From: a virus
Virus record (IMG/VR): IMGVR_UViG_3300044959_000107
Span: 1-30,110 of that record
Length of the DNA stretch: 30,110 bases
Reading direction: 5' to 3' (one strand)
The notes under the pieces: generated by a model
Told to the model about the DNA's origin: nothing
The model's database searches: none
Seen by the model: the letters and a program-made list of their open reading frames with translations, nothing else
Part shown: positions 9,385 through 15,673 of the stretch, in pieces
Layout of the letters: the number at the start of each line of letters is the position of its first letter
Numbering within the stretch: the first letter of the stretch is position 1
Translations under genes and position numbers: made by a program

Positions 9385-9801
9385 TTAATCGCATCCAATC
9401 ACCACGCGAAACGTCGCTGTAAAAGACAAACCGAACAGCAAGTCACCGCCTTGCAGCGGGCTAAAATCGAACGATGCATCTCGAACTGGGGCAACGCTTA
9501 GGTTCGGTGGAATCACGCCTGCAACGGTAGCCGTGTATTCGCCGAACGCCGATACCGCTTCGGCAACTGTTAGCGCCCATTCGATTGCCGCGTCGATGTC
9601 ATCTGATTTCGCCAGACAACTGAACCGATACGTTAGATCGGTATAACGTTGGTATGGGGGGAATTGAAACGACCCCCCGACAAACTCTATAATCACCCCA
9701 GGCACGGGCAGATCGCGCCCAGCCCGAACGGTGGGGTCGTCACCTAAGACAACTCCACCGACGTTCGTTCGAAGGTAATTGTAGAGCGCCTGGGTTATCA
9801 T
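9385..9801 (-). CDS. Tail terminator / minor capsid-like protein (138 aa)
   Basis: The sequence begins with MITQALYNYLRTN, then an extended beta-rich domain (VPGVIIEFVGGSFQFPPYQR ... LTYRFSCLAKSDD), a helix (AAIEWALTVAEAVSAF) and a final beta strand (ATFRVVIG). This fold order resembles tail terminator proteins of the DUF3168/gpU type, which cap the tail tube and join it to the head. It is the first gene behind the promoter at 9822-9852, ahead of the terminase genes and far from the other tail genes. ATG 9801 is used; TTG 9807 is the alternative. The family call is by resemblance. Confidence 0.6.
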   Translation of the reverse strand: MITQALYNYLRTNVGGVVLGDDPTVRAGRDLPVPGVIIEFVGGSFQFPPYQRYTDLTYRFSCLAKSDDIDAAIEWALTVAEAVSAFGEYTATVAGVIPPNLSVAPVRDASFDFSPLQGGDLLFGLSFTATFRVVIGCD

Positions 9802-9821
9802 TTGCAAATTTTATGTTTGTG

Positions 9822-9852
9822 CAAATATACGATTTTAGAGAAGCAATGTCAA
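9822..9852 (-). promoter_or_regulatory. Late promoter 1, Bacteroidota -33/-7 type
   Basis: On the minus strand CTTGACA (TTG at 9852-9850) is followed by exactly 20 bases and then TATATTTG (9829-9822), matching TTG-N20-TANNTTTG. Transcription should begin near 9815-9818, a few bases ahead of ATG 9801. The element overlaps the 3-prime end of the nuclease gene. Its boxes and spacing match the promoter at 28853-28883. Confidence 0.75.
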
Positions 9853-10200
9853 GAGTTTTTCTAAGTCTTTCAAATATAGAATAACGACCGGTTCTTCTCG
9901 GTCTGCACGGGCAATTACGACGGGGATTTCACCAGGTTCGGTGCCCGATTCCGCCTGCCCAAGCCATTCGTATAGGTTCCCAATTCTGGCACGGCGTTTG
10001 CATTCGATTGCCAGGGGTCCAAGGTGCATGTCGCATTGATTAGCCGACTGGTATTGCTTCAGGTTGCGCCAGACTGTGCCGTTGAATATATGTTCAGCCC
10101 GCCCACTAAGTCGTTCAGCAAGGCGTTGGCGCAGGGATTCGAGTTCATGGGCAATTTCGCGCTCGAACGCAGCACCTTTTTCACGCTCGTAACGTGCCAT
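9835..10200 (-). CDS. PD-(D/E)xK nuclease (121 aa)
   Basis: Residues 5-20 (EREKGAAFEREIAHEL) form the N-terminal helix seen in Hjc-like and related restriction-fold nucleases. The catalytic core is QCDMHLGPLAIECKRR, with D57 and E66-x-K68 fitting the PD-(D/E)xK signature. Such enzymes resolve branched DNA or trim recombination intermediates; here a role in processing concatemers before packaging is plausible. ATG 10200 has AAGGAG upstream and overlaps the preceding gene by 20 bases. A longer ORF from 10263 exists but lacks support. The gene ends the replication-side operon, and the late promoter lies across its 3-prime end. Confidence 0.75.
   Translation of the reverse strand: MARYEREKGAAFEREIAHELESLRQRLAERLSGRAEHIFNGTVWRNLKQYQSANQCDMHLGPLAIECKRRARIGNLYEWLGQAESGTEPGEIPVVIARADREEPVVILYLKDLEKLLTLLL
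9986..10002 (+). promoter_or_regulatory. Sigma54-like element, antisense in nuclease gene
   Basis: CTGGCACGGCGTTTGCA keeps all core positions of TGGCAC-N5-TTGC. It faces rightward, against the minus-strand genes. Confidence 0.5.
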
Positions 10201-10834
10201 TACGTTTCTCCTTGCAATGGAATTTACCTTCTCTATATTCAATTTTTCCAAAATTAGTTTCACCCGTTCGACCCGTTACATAAAGATTTCTCGCTTCGTC
10301 AAATTCTATTCTGACGTCTGTAACGTTTCGCAATTTGACTGATGGCTCTACAAACATTGTAGTCACATCAAGTTTTTCGGCTGTATAGGCAATCCATTTA
10401 ATTGTATACTCCGAGGCTTCGTAGTAGCCCCCCATGTTGAATAGATGTTTTGGGGTGCTGATAACAACAACTTCAAAGCCTTGATCTTTCGCCTGCACGA
10501 TTCGATCCCTCCATTCATTATCTGACAATTGTTCGTATTCAAAAAGTAAGAATATATTATCAGCCACTTCTTGACCAGTAATATCTAACATGCACCGCCA
10601 ATCTCTTATGTTATTCTCTGTGCAGTATAGCGTCGGCAACCCCCATTCCGTCACTAAAAACAGTGCAAACGACTCCCCCCATTGGCGATCTGTGATGAGT
10701 ATAGAATCACCTTTAAAAACAACATCTTTGCCAAAGATTGGCAATTTTTCGATTGGGGGCATTCGGGCAAGCTCTTCTATTGGTTTTGCGCGCTTGAACC
10801 AGTCAAGTGGATTTAATAATTTTCGTTTTTTCAT
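10181..10834 (-). CDS. RecA/DnaB-fold protein with degenerate P-loop (217 aa)
   Basis: The order of elements resembles the RecA-like domain of DnaB-type helicases. A strand leads into a P-loop position (GDSILITDRQWGESFALFL, residues 42-60), then GLPTLYCTENN, a second strand FEVVVISTPKHL (120-131), a helix and strand YTIKWIAYTAEKLDVTTMFV (143-162), and a terminal GRTGETNFGKIEYREGKF (188-205) like the arginine-finger hairpin. The Walker A Gly-Lys-Ser/Thr is replaced by Gly-Glu-Ser (53-55) and the Walker B Asp is missing, so ATP hydrolysis is unlikely. A structural or loader-type role is possible. It overlaps the HNH gene by 32 bases. The fold assignment is my own alignment by eye. Confidence 0.55.
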   Translation of the reverse strand: MKKRKLLNPLDWFKRAKPIEELARMPPIEKLPIFGKDVVFKGDSILITDRQWGESFALFLVTEWGLPTLYCTENNIRDWRCMLDITGQEVADNIFLLFEYEQLSDNEWRDRIVQAKDQGFEVVVISTPKHLFNMGGYYEASEYTIKWIAYTAEKLDVTTMFVEPSVKLRNVTDVRIEFDEARNLYVTGRTGETNFGKIEYREGKFHCKEKRNGTLRA

Positions 10835-11096
10835 TTGACGTTTGCCTTATTTTTCTACGGTGTTCTCGGTCGTAATTTAGATGACAGCGCTGGCAAAGTG
10901 CACGCAAGTTTTCGTCTGCACAATTCTGAGGATCGTGATCAAGATGGGCAACAGTCAACACAACTTTTGAACCTGTTAGTGGATGCGGCTTGTAATTTTC
11001 AGCACCGCAAAATTCGCATTTCCATCCGGCACGTTCACGGATGCGTAGGCTAATTTCTTTCCAGTTAGTCGGATATAGTTCTTTCCGGAATGGCAT
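10803..11096 (-). CDS. HNH endonuclease (97 aa)
   Basis: A compact HNH protein: first zinc pair C27-x2-C30, core LTVAHLDHDPQNCADENLRA containing the His-Asp-His and Asn positions, and second zinc pair C68-x2-C71 followed by His72. Phage HNH proteins of this size often nick DNA during packaging or act in replication. This one sits in the replication-side operon, overlapping both neighbours by 32 bases. A perfect sense-oriented sigma54-like element ends 33 bases before its ATG. A weak GGAG lies about 14 bases upstream of ATG 11096. Confidence 0.88.
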   Translation of the reverse strand: MPFRKELYPTNWKEISLRIRERAGWKCEFCGAENYKPHPLTGSKVVLTVAHLDHDPQNCADENLRALCQRCHLNYDREHRRKIRQTSNEKTKIIKST

Positions 11097-11403
11097 GTTG
11101 TTTCGACTCCAAGAAATTCAAAATCTTCTGCAAAAAGTGTGCCAACGGTTTTGGCGATGGAACGTCGGTGAATTCTGCATCAACGATTTGAGGCAATTTG
11201 TATTCAGGCAACGGTTCAATCGAGCGCAGCGGTGCGTCTTGTACCGGTTCCAGTTCCGGTTCCGTCCACTCTGCATCCGCTTGCACGGTAAGCGTCCCAT
11301 ACCAGGCTGCCCAGCGGGTAATTTCTTCTGATTGTTTGAGGGACGTTTGCCCCGCGGGTAGCAATCCAAGCTGTTTGGCACGGCGTTTGCTGTGTCCGAT
11401 CAT
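11065..11403 (-). CDS. Uncharacterised protein (112 aa)
   Basis: It starts with ATGA coupling to the upstream wHTH gene and overlaps the HNH gene by 32 bases. The N-terminus is basic (GHSKRRAKQLG), the middle is Pro/Glu-rich and probably disordered (EWTEPELEPVQDAP), and the C-terminus has a short amphipathic helix (LAHFLQKILNFLES). This layout fits an adaptor that tethers partners of the replication machinery, but no family is recognised. The gene contains two sigma54-like motifs, one on each strand. Confidence 0.55.
   Translation of the reverse strand: MIGHSKRRAKQLGLLPAGQTSLKQSEEITRWAAWYGTLTVQADAEWTEPELEPVQDAPLRSIEPLPEYKLPQIVDAEFTDVPSPKPLAHFLQKILNFLESKQHAIPERTISD
11129..11145 (-). promoter_or_regulatory. 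Sigma54-like element upstream of HNH gene
   Basis: On the minus strand TTGGCACACTTTTTGCA keeps TGGCAC-N5-TTGC. It is sense-oriented; an RNA starting about 12 bases past the GC would begin near 11118-11120, some 23 bases before ATG 11096. Confidence 0.55.
11375..11391 (+). promoter_or_regulatory. Sigma54-like element, antisense
   Basis: TTGGCACGGCGTTTGCT is a full match to the -24/-12 consensus. It faces rightward at the start of the 112-residue gene and would transcribe antisense RNA into the wHTH gene. Confidence 0.5.
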
Positions 11404-12590
11404 GGCGTCAGCTGTGCTTGTTTGGCACGTTCTTCAGCTTCACGGTACCGGCGGCGTAGTTCGTTGTAACGCCGGAAGGCTTCTTCTTGTTCCTGTTTCA
11501 CCCGTGGGTCGTTTGGGTTCCAGCGGCTTCCAGGCATCTCAATTTTGATTGCCTGCACGGGGTTGGGTTTCGGTTTGGGTTCCGTTTGCCCCTGCGTATA
11601 GTATTGCCGGCGGTCGTGGAGGTGATGCAGATATGCTTCGAGGCGGCTAAGACCGCGGGGGGCTTTCAAGTAGTCTGGCGTTGGGGGTGGTGGGGGTGGT
11701 TCGGACGGTTGTTCGGGTTGCGCTATCGGGATGGACGCGATAACCGCCTTCAGTGGCACTGGTCCACCGTGCAGTTCGACGGGGGAGACTTGCTTGTAGT
11801 AGCGGGGGACGGGTTTGCCCTTCTTGCGGTACGGTGACCAGTACATTTTTTTGATGCGCCAGGCGATACGCTTCACCGTTCGGTAGCCTTCGAGGCAGGC
11901 TTTGACGACGCGGTCAACGATTTTGAGCGCCATTTCGACACTTGCACCGATTTTGAGCGCCAGCCACGAGACGACTTTGCCGGCAGCAACCCACACGTTC
12001 CGGTCATCAATGCCCGCAAGGTGCAGCTTCCACCTGGTCCACTTCATCAGATCGCGCCAGTAGGGGTACCCCTTCTTGATTTTGTACCCCTTTCGCTTGT
12101 CTAAGACCAGATCAAGTTCCCATATATGTTTGCATTCGCGTTTTGGTTTCCTCTCCCATACCTTATGAGCCTTCTTTTCTTCCCCTTCTTGGGGGGTAAA
12201 AATAGAGCGCGCCGTCTGCGGCGTTTCCCCTTTAGACTGTCTATTCTTAATAGAGCTGCATATGCGTCCAGGTTTGTTCGCGATATTTTTTCGGGGTCGC
12301 TGGTTCGGAAAATTAAAAAGCGGGTTGCCCTTGTGGTCGGTTAGTGTCCAGAGGGTTCCCCGTCCTGTAGTTTTCGACCTACAAACGATTCGGGCTTTTT
12401 CGAGGCGCCGAAGGATGCGGTTAATGTAGCTTGTGTCTACCCGTAAGCGTTTTGCCAACGCGGGCACGTTGACGTACGTATTGCGCTCGACTTCGTAGGT
12501 GATTTCGTACGCAATCCACACCGCGTGGCGCCAGCGGGTGTCGAAATATTCGCGGATGTTTTTGATTCGTTGGAGTGCGTATGGGGTCAT
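11400..12590 (-). CDS. Winged-helix replication-initiator-like protein (396 aa)
   Basis: Residues 20-85 form a winged helix-turn-helix (YVNVPALAKRLRVDTSYINR, then ILRRLEKARIV and a wing GRGTLWTL). A basic linker follows, then a helical domain around 170-270 (WRDLMKWTRWKLHLAGID ... VVKACLEGYRTVKRIAWRI). The C-terminal third holds a poly-Pro stretch and a charged helix rich in Arg/Glu. A DNA-binding head with a basic helical body fits phage replication initiators or helicase loaders, and no other initiator is visible. The gene is ATGA-coupled on both sides. Direct DNA binding is a fair inference; the replication role rests on context. Confidence 0.6.
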   Translation of the reverse strand: MTPYALQRIKNIREYFDTRWRHAVWIAYEITYEVERNTYVNVPALAKRLRVDTSYINRILRRLEKARIVCRSKTTGRGTLWTLTDHKGNPLFNFPNQRPRKNIANKPGRICSSIKNRQSKGETPQTARSIFTPQEGEEKKAHKVWERKPKRECKHIWELDLVLDKRKGYKIKKGYPYWRDLMKWTRWKLHLAGIDDRNVWVAAGKVVSWLALKIGASVEMALKIVDRVVKACLEGYRTVKRIAWRIKKMYWSPYRKKGKPVPRYYKQVSPVELHGGPVPLKAVIASIPIAQPEQPSEPPPPPPTPDYLKAPRGLSRLEAYLHHLHDRRQYYTQGQTEPKPKPNPVQAIKIEMPGSRWNPNDPRVKQEQEEAFRRYNELRRRYREAEERAKQAQLTP

Positions 12591-12907
12591 TTGATTTGCA
12601 CCTGTGAATGCCTTAATACTAACTTCTTAACGTCGTCGCCGTACACTTCGCACAAGACCGCCAGCACAGCCATGAAGTTCCACCGCGAAACATACGCTTC
12701 ATCGGCGATTGCGTCTTGTGCAGCTCGAATTGCTTCTGTTCCTAACAGCTCGTCAAGATCGGTGAAAAGCAGCCACAACGTCCACGCGGTGAACCGTTGC
12801 GGCGATATCCACTTACCCCCGATGTAGAAGCCGCCACGTGCTTTGACGTCTGGCACGATTTTTGAGGCGACTTCGTGCATGTAGTCAAGTGTTATTTCGG
12901 TTGGCAT
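12587..12907 (-). CDS. Uncharacterised protein (106 aa)
   Basis: The preferred start is ATG 12907 (MPTEITLDYMHEVASKIV), because the longer reading from 12961 adds a segment unlike the rest and lies in the gap after the methyltransferase gene. The protein is helical and acidic with several Trp residues (FTAWTLWLLFTDLDELLG, SRWNFMAVLAVLCEVYG). It ends in an ATGA overlap with the wHTH protein gene, suggesting co-production. I see no catalytic motif and do not recognise the family. A partner protein of the replication protein is one guess. Confidence 0.55.
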   Translation of the reverse strand: MPTEITLDYMHEVASKIVPDVKARGGFYIGGKWISPQRFTAWTLWLLFTDLDELLGTEAIRAAQDAIADEAYVSRWNFMAVLAVLCEVYGDDVKKLVLRHSQVQIK

Positions 12908-12997
12908 AGGGTAGTTTTGTATGGTTATACTTCCAACCGCAATATACAACACCGCAAGCAATTCTGCAACAACATTTTTGCGCGGTGGAAAAATTGT

Positions 12998-13014
12998 TTG
13001 GCACGTTATTTGCT
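12998..13014 (+). promoter_or_regulatory. Sigma54-like element in the gap after the methyltransferase gene
   Basis: TTGGCACGTTATTTGCT is a full match. It lies in the 105-bp gap 12908-13012 and reaches the methyltransferase stop codon, facing rightward, so it would give RNA antisense to the methyltransferase gene. Confidence 0.5.
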
Positions 13015-13906
13015 ATTCGAATAGGCTTAGCGTAGGTGGTTCGTAGTTCAGCCAGATGCATTCGGTGCGTTTGGCATGGTTTTTGTATGCGTTCTCTTCG
13101 GTCCATCGCGTGCCTCGGACGCGCACAATGCTATGGCATACTGTATTCTTAATGTATCGTCGCCAACCTTGTTGTTCAAGTTGATTGTATATTTCATTAG
13201 GGTAGCCAGATAACATGACTTTGCCCTTCACGTTCAAAAGCGTTTCAACAAGATTGATGTGGTAATTGAAGTCAGTATCGTGATTGTAGAGTATTTTGTC
13301 TTTCCGCGATTCGGGGACGTAGGGCGGATCAAGGTAAAAAAACGTCTCTTCGGAATCCCAATTACGAATGCATTCGATAGCGTCAACGTTTTCAACGTAG
13401 ACATTCGCAAGTCGACGGTGAAAATTGTGCAGTTTACGTTTTTTGTTATCCCAATAGGATGGATCTTTATTTACAAGTGATATTCCCCAATTATCACTAT
13501 CGAGTTTACCAGCGTAGTTTTGGTTTTGCCGAACAAAAAACGCCCATGCACGTTCAACATCAGACGACCAGTTCCCCGACTTCAAAATCTCGACGGCGCG
13601 TTCGAAGTCTGCGCGCGAATAGAGCGTGTATGTTATTCTGTGATTGAATTCTGCATATGTTTCGGGATTTTGCAGCACGCGGTAGAGATTAGTAATGTGA
13701 CCATCGAGGTCGTTTAGGACTTCAATCTTGTATCGCTTCGGTAGATTGAAGAACAACGCCGCTGACCCTGCGAATGGCTCTACATAACAGCTAACGCCGC
13801 GGTCGGGTAGATATTGGAGTAGCCAGTCTACAATCAGGTGTTTGCCGCCCATGTAACAAAATAACGCACCTTTGATCGGCTGGACGTATTTCGATTCGTG
13901 CTGCAT
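13013..13906 (-). CDS. D12-class (Dam-like) DNA adenine N6-methyltransferase (297 aa)
   Basis: The motifs are in the alpha-class order of Dam/D12 enzymes: FCYMGGKHLIVDWLL (SAM site, YMGGK at 18-22), VEPFAGSAALFF (42-53), NDLDGHI (65-71) and the catalytic FFYLDPPY (DPPY at 193-196). Length is normal for a full-length enzyme. It should transfer a methyl group from S-adenosylmethionine to adenine N6 in phage DNA, protecting it from host restriction or marking it. No partner restriction enzyme is visible. It is the first gene of the leftward operon, and the only upstream promoter-like signals on its strand are the sigma54-like elements at 14041-14057 and 14194-14210. Confidence 0.9.
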   Translation of the reverse strand: MQHESKYVQPIKGALFCYMGGKHLIVDWLLQYLPDRGVSCYVEPFAGSAALFFNLPKRYKIEVLNDLDGHITNLYRVLQNPETYAEFNHRITYTLYSRADFERAVEILKSGNWSSDVERAWAFFVRQNQNYAGKLDSDNWGISLVNKDPSYWDNKKRKLHNFHRRLANVYVENVDAIECIRNWDSEETFFYLDPPYVPESRKDKILYNHDTDFNYHINLVETLLNVKGKVMLSGYPNEIYNQLEQQGWRRYIKNTVCHSIVRVRGTRWTEENAYKNHAKRTECIWLNYEPPTLSLFE

Positions 13907-13980
13907 AGCTTACGGGAATAATATGACTTTGCTAATTTAGCTATTGCGCGGCATCGCTGCAAACATTTTCTTCGCGCTGT

Positions 13981-13997
13981 TTGGCACATCATTTGAG
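13981..13997 (+). promoter_or_regulatory. Sigma54-like element, -12 variant
   Basis: TTGGCACATCATTTGAG has an intact -24 box and TTGA in place of TTGC. It is intergenic and faces the early operon. Confidence 0.4.
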
Positions 13998-14007
13998 GTA
14001 GACTCAA

Positions 14008-14024
14008 CTGGCACGCCCTTTGCA
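14008..14024 (+). promoter_or_regulatory. Sigma54-like element facing the early operon
   Basis: CTGGCACGCCCTTTGCA is a full match to the -24/-12 consensus, including the C before TGGC and the G after it. The predicted start is near 14035, upstream of P1 and P2, so it could drive the same early operon. Confidence 0.55.
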
Positions 14025-14040
14025 TGCGGTTGTTCGTGCT

Positions 14041-14057
14041 ATCAAACACCGTGCCAA
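14041..14057 (-). promoter_or_regulatory. Sigma54-like element in module copy 1, -12 variant
   Basis: On the minus strand TTGGCACGGTGTTTGAT has an intact -24 box, with TTGA at -12. It faces the methyltransferase gene and is the counterpart of the full match in module copy 2. Confidence 0.4.
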
Positions 14058-14104
14058 ACTATGCCAAAATTATTCAAAAAAATTTTCAAAAAAATAAAAA
14101 GTGC

Positions 14105-14135
14105 TTGCGAAATACATTTTCGTTTCGTATTTTTG
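14105..14135 (+). promoter_or_regulatory. Early promoter P1, -33/-7 type
   Basis: TTG at 14105-14107, 20 bases, then TATTTTTG at 14128-14135, matching the Bacteroidota TTG...TANNTTTG promoter. It points toward the zinc-ribbon gene at 14365. Confidence 0.75.
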
Positions 14136-14193
14136 CAGTGAAACAACGGTTCATTGAAAACGGCGCGAAAATACGATGGTTCGGGGCGGCTAC

Positions 14194-14210
14194 AGCAAAC
14201 AGCGTGCCAA
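14194..14210 (-). promoter_or_regulatory. Sigma54-like element facing the methyltransferase operon
   Basis: On the minus strand TTGGCACGCTGTTTGCT is a full match to the consensus. The predicted start is near 14183-14185. No -33/-7 promoter was found on this strand in the region, so this is the best candidate promoter for the 13906-9835 operon. Confidence 0.6.
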
Positions 14211-14261
14211 ACCGAACCAAAAATTCGCAAAAAAATTTTTTTCGAATCACAAAAATTTTCC

Positions 14262-14292
14262 TTGCAAATTCAAAATAAGTTTCGTATTTTTG
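14262..14292 (+). promoter_or_regulatory. Early promoter P2, -33/-7 type
   Basis: TTG at 14262-14264, 20 bases, then TATTTTTG at 14285-14292. The flank TTTCGTATTTTTGC is identical to that of P1. The expected RNA start is near 14297-14300, leaving a leader of about 65 bases before ATG 14365. Confidence 0.78.
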
Positions 14293-14364
14293 CGTCGTAG
14301 AGATTGAAAACAAATAACGGCGGTCCACCGCCAAGTATGTACAACCAATCCTATAGGTGATGCC

Positions 14365-14853
14365 ATGTCACACAAGATCGTGTCCATCCGCTGCAACAAG
14401 TGCGGCGAATACGAGACGACCAAGCTGTATGCCTCGACCAACCGCGAAGCCAATCGCAAGGCAGAGTGGATGAGCTCTGCAGGCGTCTACACCTGCAGCA
14501 CGTGCAAGGCAGCAAGCCAGCCTAAGCCATGTGTGTCGATCCGGATCGACCGCTGGGATGGCGCTACGTATCGCGTCCTTGCGGCGGGCGCAACGTATAC
14601 TATTAAGGACAGCCTCCGCAAGCTCGACATGCGATGGGGTCAGCATGCACCGACCCCGACGAGTGATGCCGATGGCACGCAGGGCTGGGCACGAGTGTGC
14701 AAGTCGCGTCAAGATGCAGAGGAGCTGGCTGATCGCATCCGCGCGATAGCGGCAGCCTGCAAGCTCGATGCATACGTACGCATCAATGACGACATGCCAG
14801 CCGATGGCGATGAGATCACAATCCGTCCAGATGCACTGGACGCTGTACTGTAA
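14365..14853 (+). CDS. Zinc-ribbon early protein (162 aa)
   Basis: The first gene behind the early promoters. An N-terminal treble-clef or ribbon-like zinc site is formed by CNKC (10-13) and CSTC (44-47), followed by an alpha/beta domain and a C-terminal helix-strand unit (RQDAEELADRIRAIAAACK, then AYVRINDD). A small zinc-bearing early product may act on host transcription or bind nucleic acid; this is inference. Its leader carries TATAGGTG before the ATG, the same string as ahead of the next gene. Codons favour G/C endings more than in the late genes. I do not recognise the family. Confidence 0.6.
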   Translation: MSHKIVSIRCNKCGEYETTKLYASTNREANRKAEWMSSAGVYTCSTCKAASQPKPCVSIRIDRWDGATYRVLAAGATYTIKDSLRKLDMRWGQHAPTPTSDADGTQGWARVCKSRQDAEELADRIRAIAAACKLDAYVRINDDMPADGDEITIRPDALDAVL

Positions 14854-14880
14854 TGTATCACTATCTGTATAGGTGCCCCC

Positions 14881-15345
14881 ATGTTACTACTTACAATCCA
14901 CCGCCCCGATCCCGACCGCTGGTCGGACATGTTAGACCGCGCCGTCGCGGTCGATAGCACAGGAGACGAAGTATACCTGCGCTGCTACATTGACGGCGAA
15001 TATGCTTACTGCCTTGACGACCCGACTTGGGTTGCCGCACTGGTCACAATAGGTGTGCCGGTCGAAATTGAGGATTATGATCTTGACGCGGTCATAGACA
15101 CCGACTGGCAAGACGTCGAGCGCGACGGCAAGGCAACCGTACGCGATATGGTCGAGTATGCGTACGGTCATCTGTTAGGTTGGACTGACGGTTATCGCCC
15201 ATTCCGTGGCGAGTCGTACTACATTAGCGACACGCCTGATGATGGTTGTGTGTACTGCATCAATTACGACGAGGTGCGCGACATCGCGCGACAGCGGGCG
15301 CTGGCTACAGACGAAGAAGAGCAAGAACAACAAGAACAGAAATGA
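14881..15345 (+). CDS. Very acidic early protein, possible DNA mimic (154 aa)
   Basis: Counting by eye gives about 37 Asp/Glu against 13 Lys/Arg, spread along the whole chain, with a tail EEEQEQQEQK. There is no signal peptide or membrane segment. Small, strongly acidic early phage proteins are often DNA mimics that block restriction or other DNA-binding host enzymes, so an anti-defence role is a reasonable guess, but I recognise no named family (ArdA, Ocr and similar were considered). The leader TATAGGTGCCCCC precedes ATG 14881. The stop overlaps the next start as ATGA. Confidence 0.55.
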   Translation: MLLLTIHRPDPDRWSDMLDRAVAVDSTGDEVYLRCYIDGEYAYCLDDPTWVAALVTIGVPVEIEDYDLDAVIDTDWQDVERDGKATVRDMVEYAYGHLLGWTDGYRPFRGESYYISDTPDDGCVYCINYDEVRDIARQRALATDEEEQEQQEQK

Positions 15346-15638
15346 AATACCGCGTCGAACTACGCCGCGACTTGAATCGCCCCGACCTGGTAGCCTACGT
15401 CTCTGATGACGGATGGCTCTGGATCGGAGATGAAGAGTTGCAGATCGCCTACCACCCAAGCGATAAGTCGCCCTTCGACGGGCGCTACGAGCGGTATATC
15501 TACGAGGACATCGTTCCGCCGCCGCCCGATACGCCTGCGATGGACGCCTATGCGAAATGGATATCTCGCAACGTCATCGCCGCGCTAAAAGTATGCCAAA
15601 TGATGCTTGAGCAAAAGAAAAACCCAGGGCACAATTAG
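15342..15638 (+). CDS. Uncharacterised early protein (98 aa)
   Basis: The start is fixed by ATGA coupling to the acidic gene; a longer reading from 15246 would lie entirely inside that gene. The protein begins MKYRVELRRDLNRPDLVAYV, has a beta-rich first half with several Trp and Tyr residues, a VPPPPDTP linker and a C-terminal helix with KVCQMMLEQKK. The coupling suggests co-production with the acidic protein. No family is recognised. Confidence 0.55.
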   Translation: MKYRVELRRDLNRPDLVAYVSDDGWLWIGDEELQIAYHPSDKSPFDGRYERYIYEDIVPPPPDTPAMDAYAKWISRNVIAALKVCQMMLEQKKNPGHN

Positions 15639-15673
15639 CCCGAATGTATGTCAAACCATAATCCTATATACCT

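Larger units (their letters stand above)
14041..14297. repeat. Two diverged tandem copies of a divergent promoter module
   Basis: Copy 1 (about 14041-14140) and copy 2 (about 14194-14297) share the same order: CAAAC(A)-N-C-GTGCCAAAC, an A-rich tract with AAAAAAATTTT, CTTGC plus A-rich sequence, and TTTCGTATTTTTGC. The spacing between promoter boxes is identical (TTG-N20-TATTTTTG), while the sequence between them has diverged. This looks like an old duplication of a control module kept for its signals. Confidence 0.7.
13907..14364. other. Divergent control region (458 bp, no gene)
   Basis: This is the longest gene-free stretch. It separates the leftward methyltransferase operon from the rightward early operon. 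From left to right it holds two plus-facing sigma54-like elements (13981, 14008), a minus-facing sigma54-like element (14041), an A/T-rich tract, plus promoter P1 (14105), a second minus-facing sigma54-like element (14194), another A/T-rich tract, and plus promoter P2 (14262). The A/T-rich tracts with runs of A and T suggest bent or easily melted DNA. A replication origin here is possible but not shown. Confidence 0.8.

Noticed and set aside
11420-11436. GTTTGGCACGTTCTTCA, a further copy of the -24 box
   Set aside because: The -12 box is TTCA or TCAG instead of TTGC, so it was left out of the count.
13907-14364. CRISPR array or tRNA gene in the A/T-rich control region
   Set aside because: The two module copies are diverged and not evenly spaced short repeats, and no cloverleaf can be drawn. 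No CRISPR, tRNA or rRNA was seen anywhere in the window.
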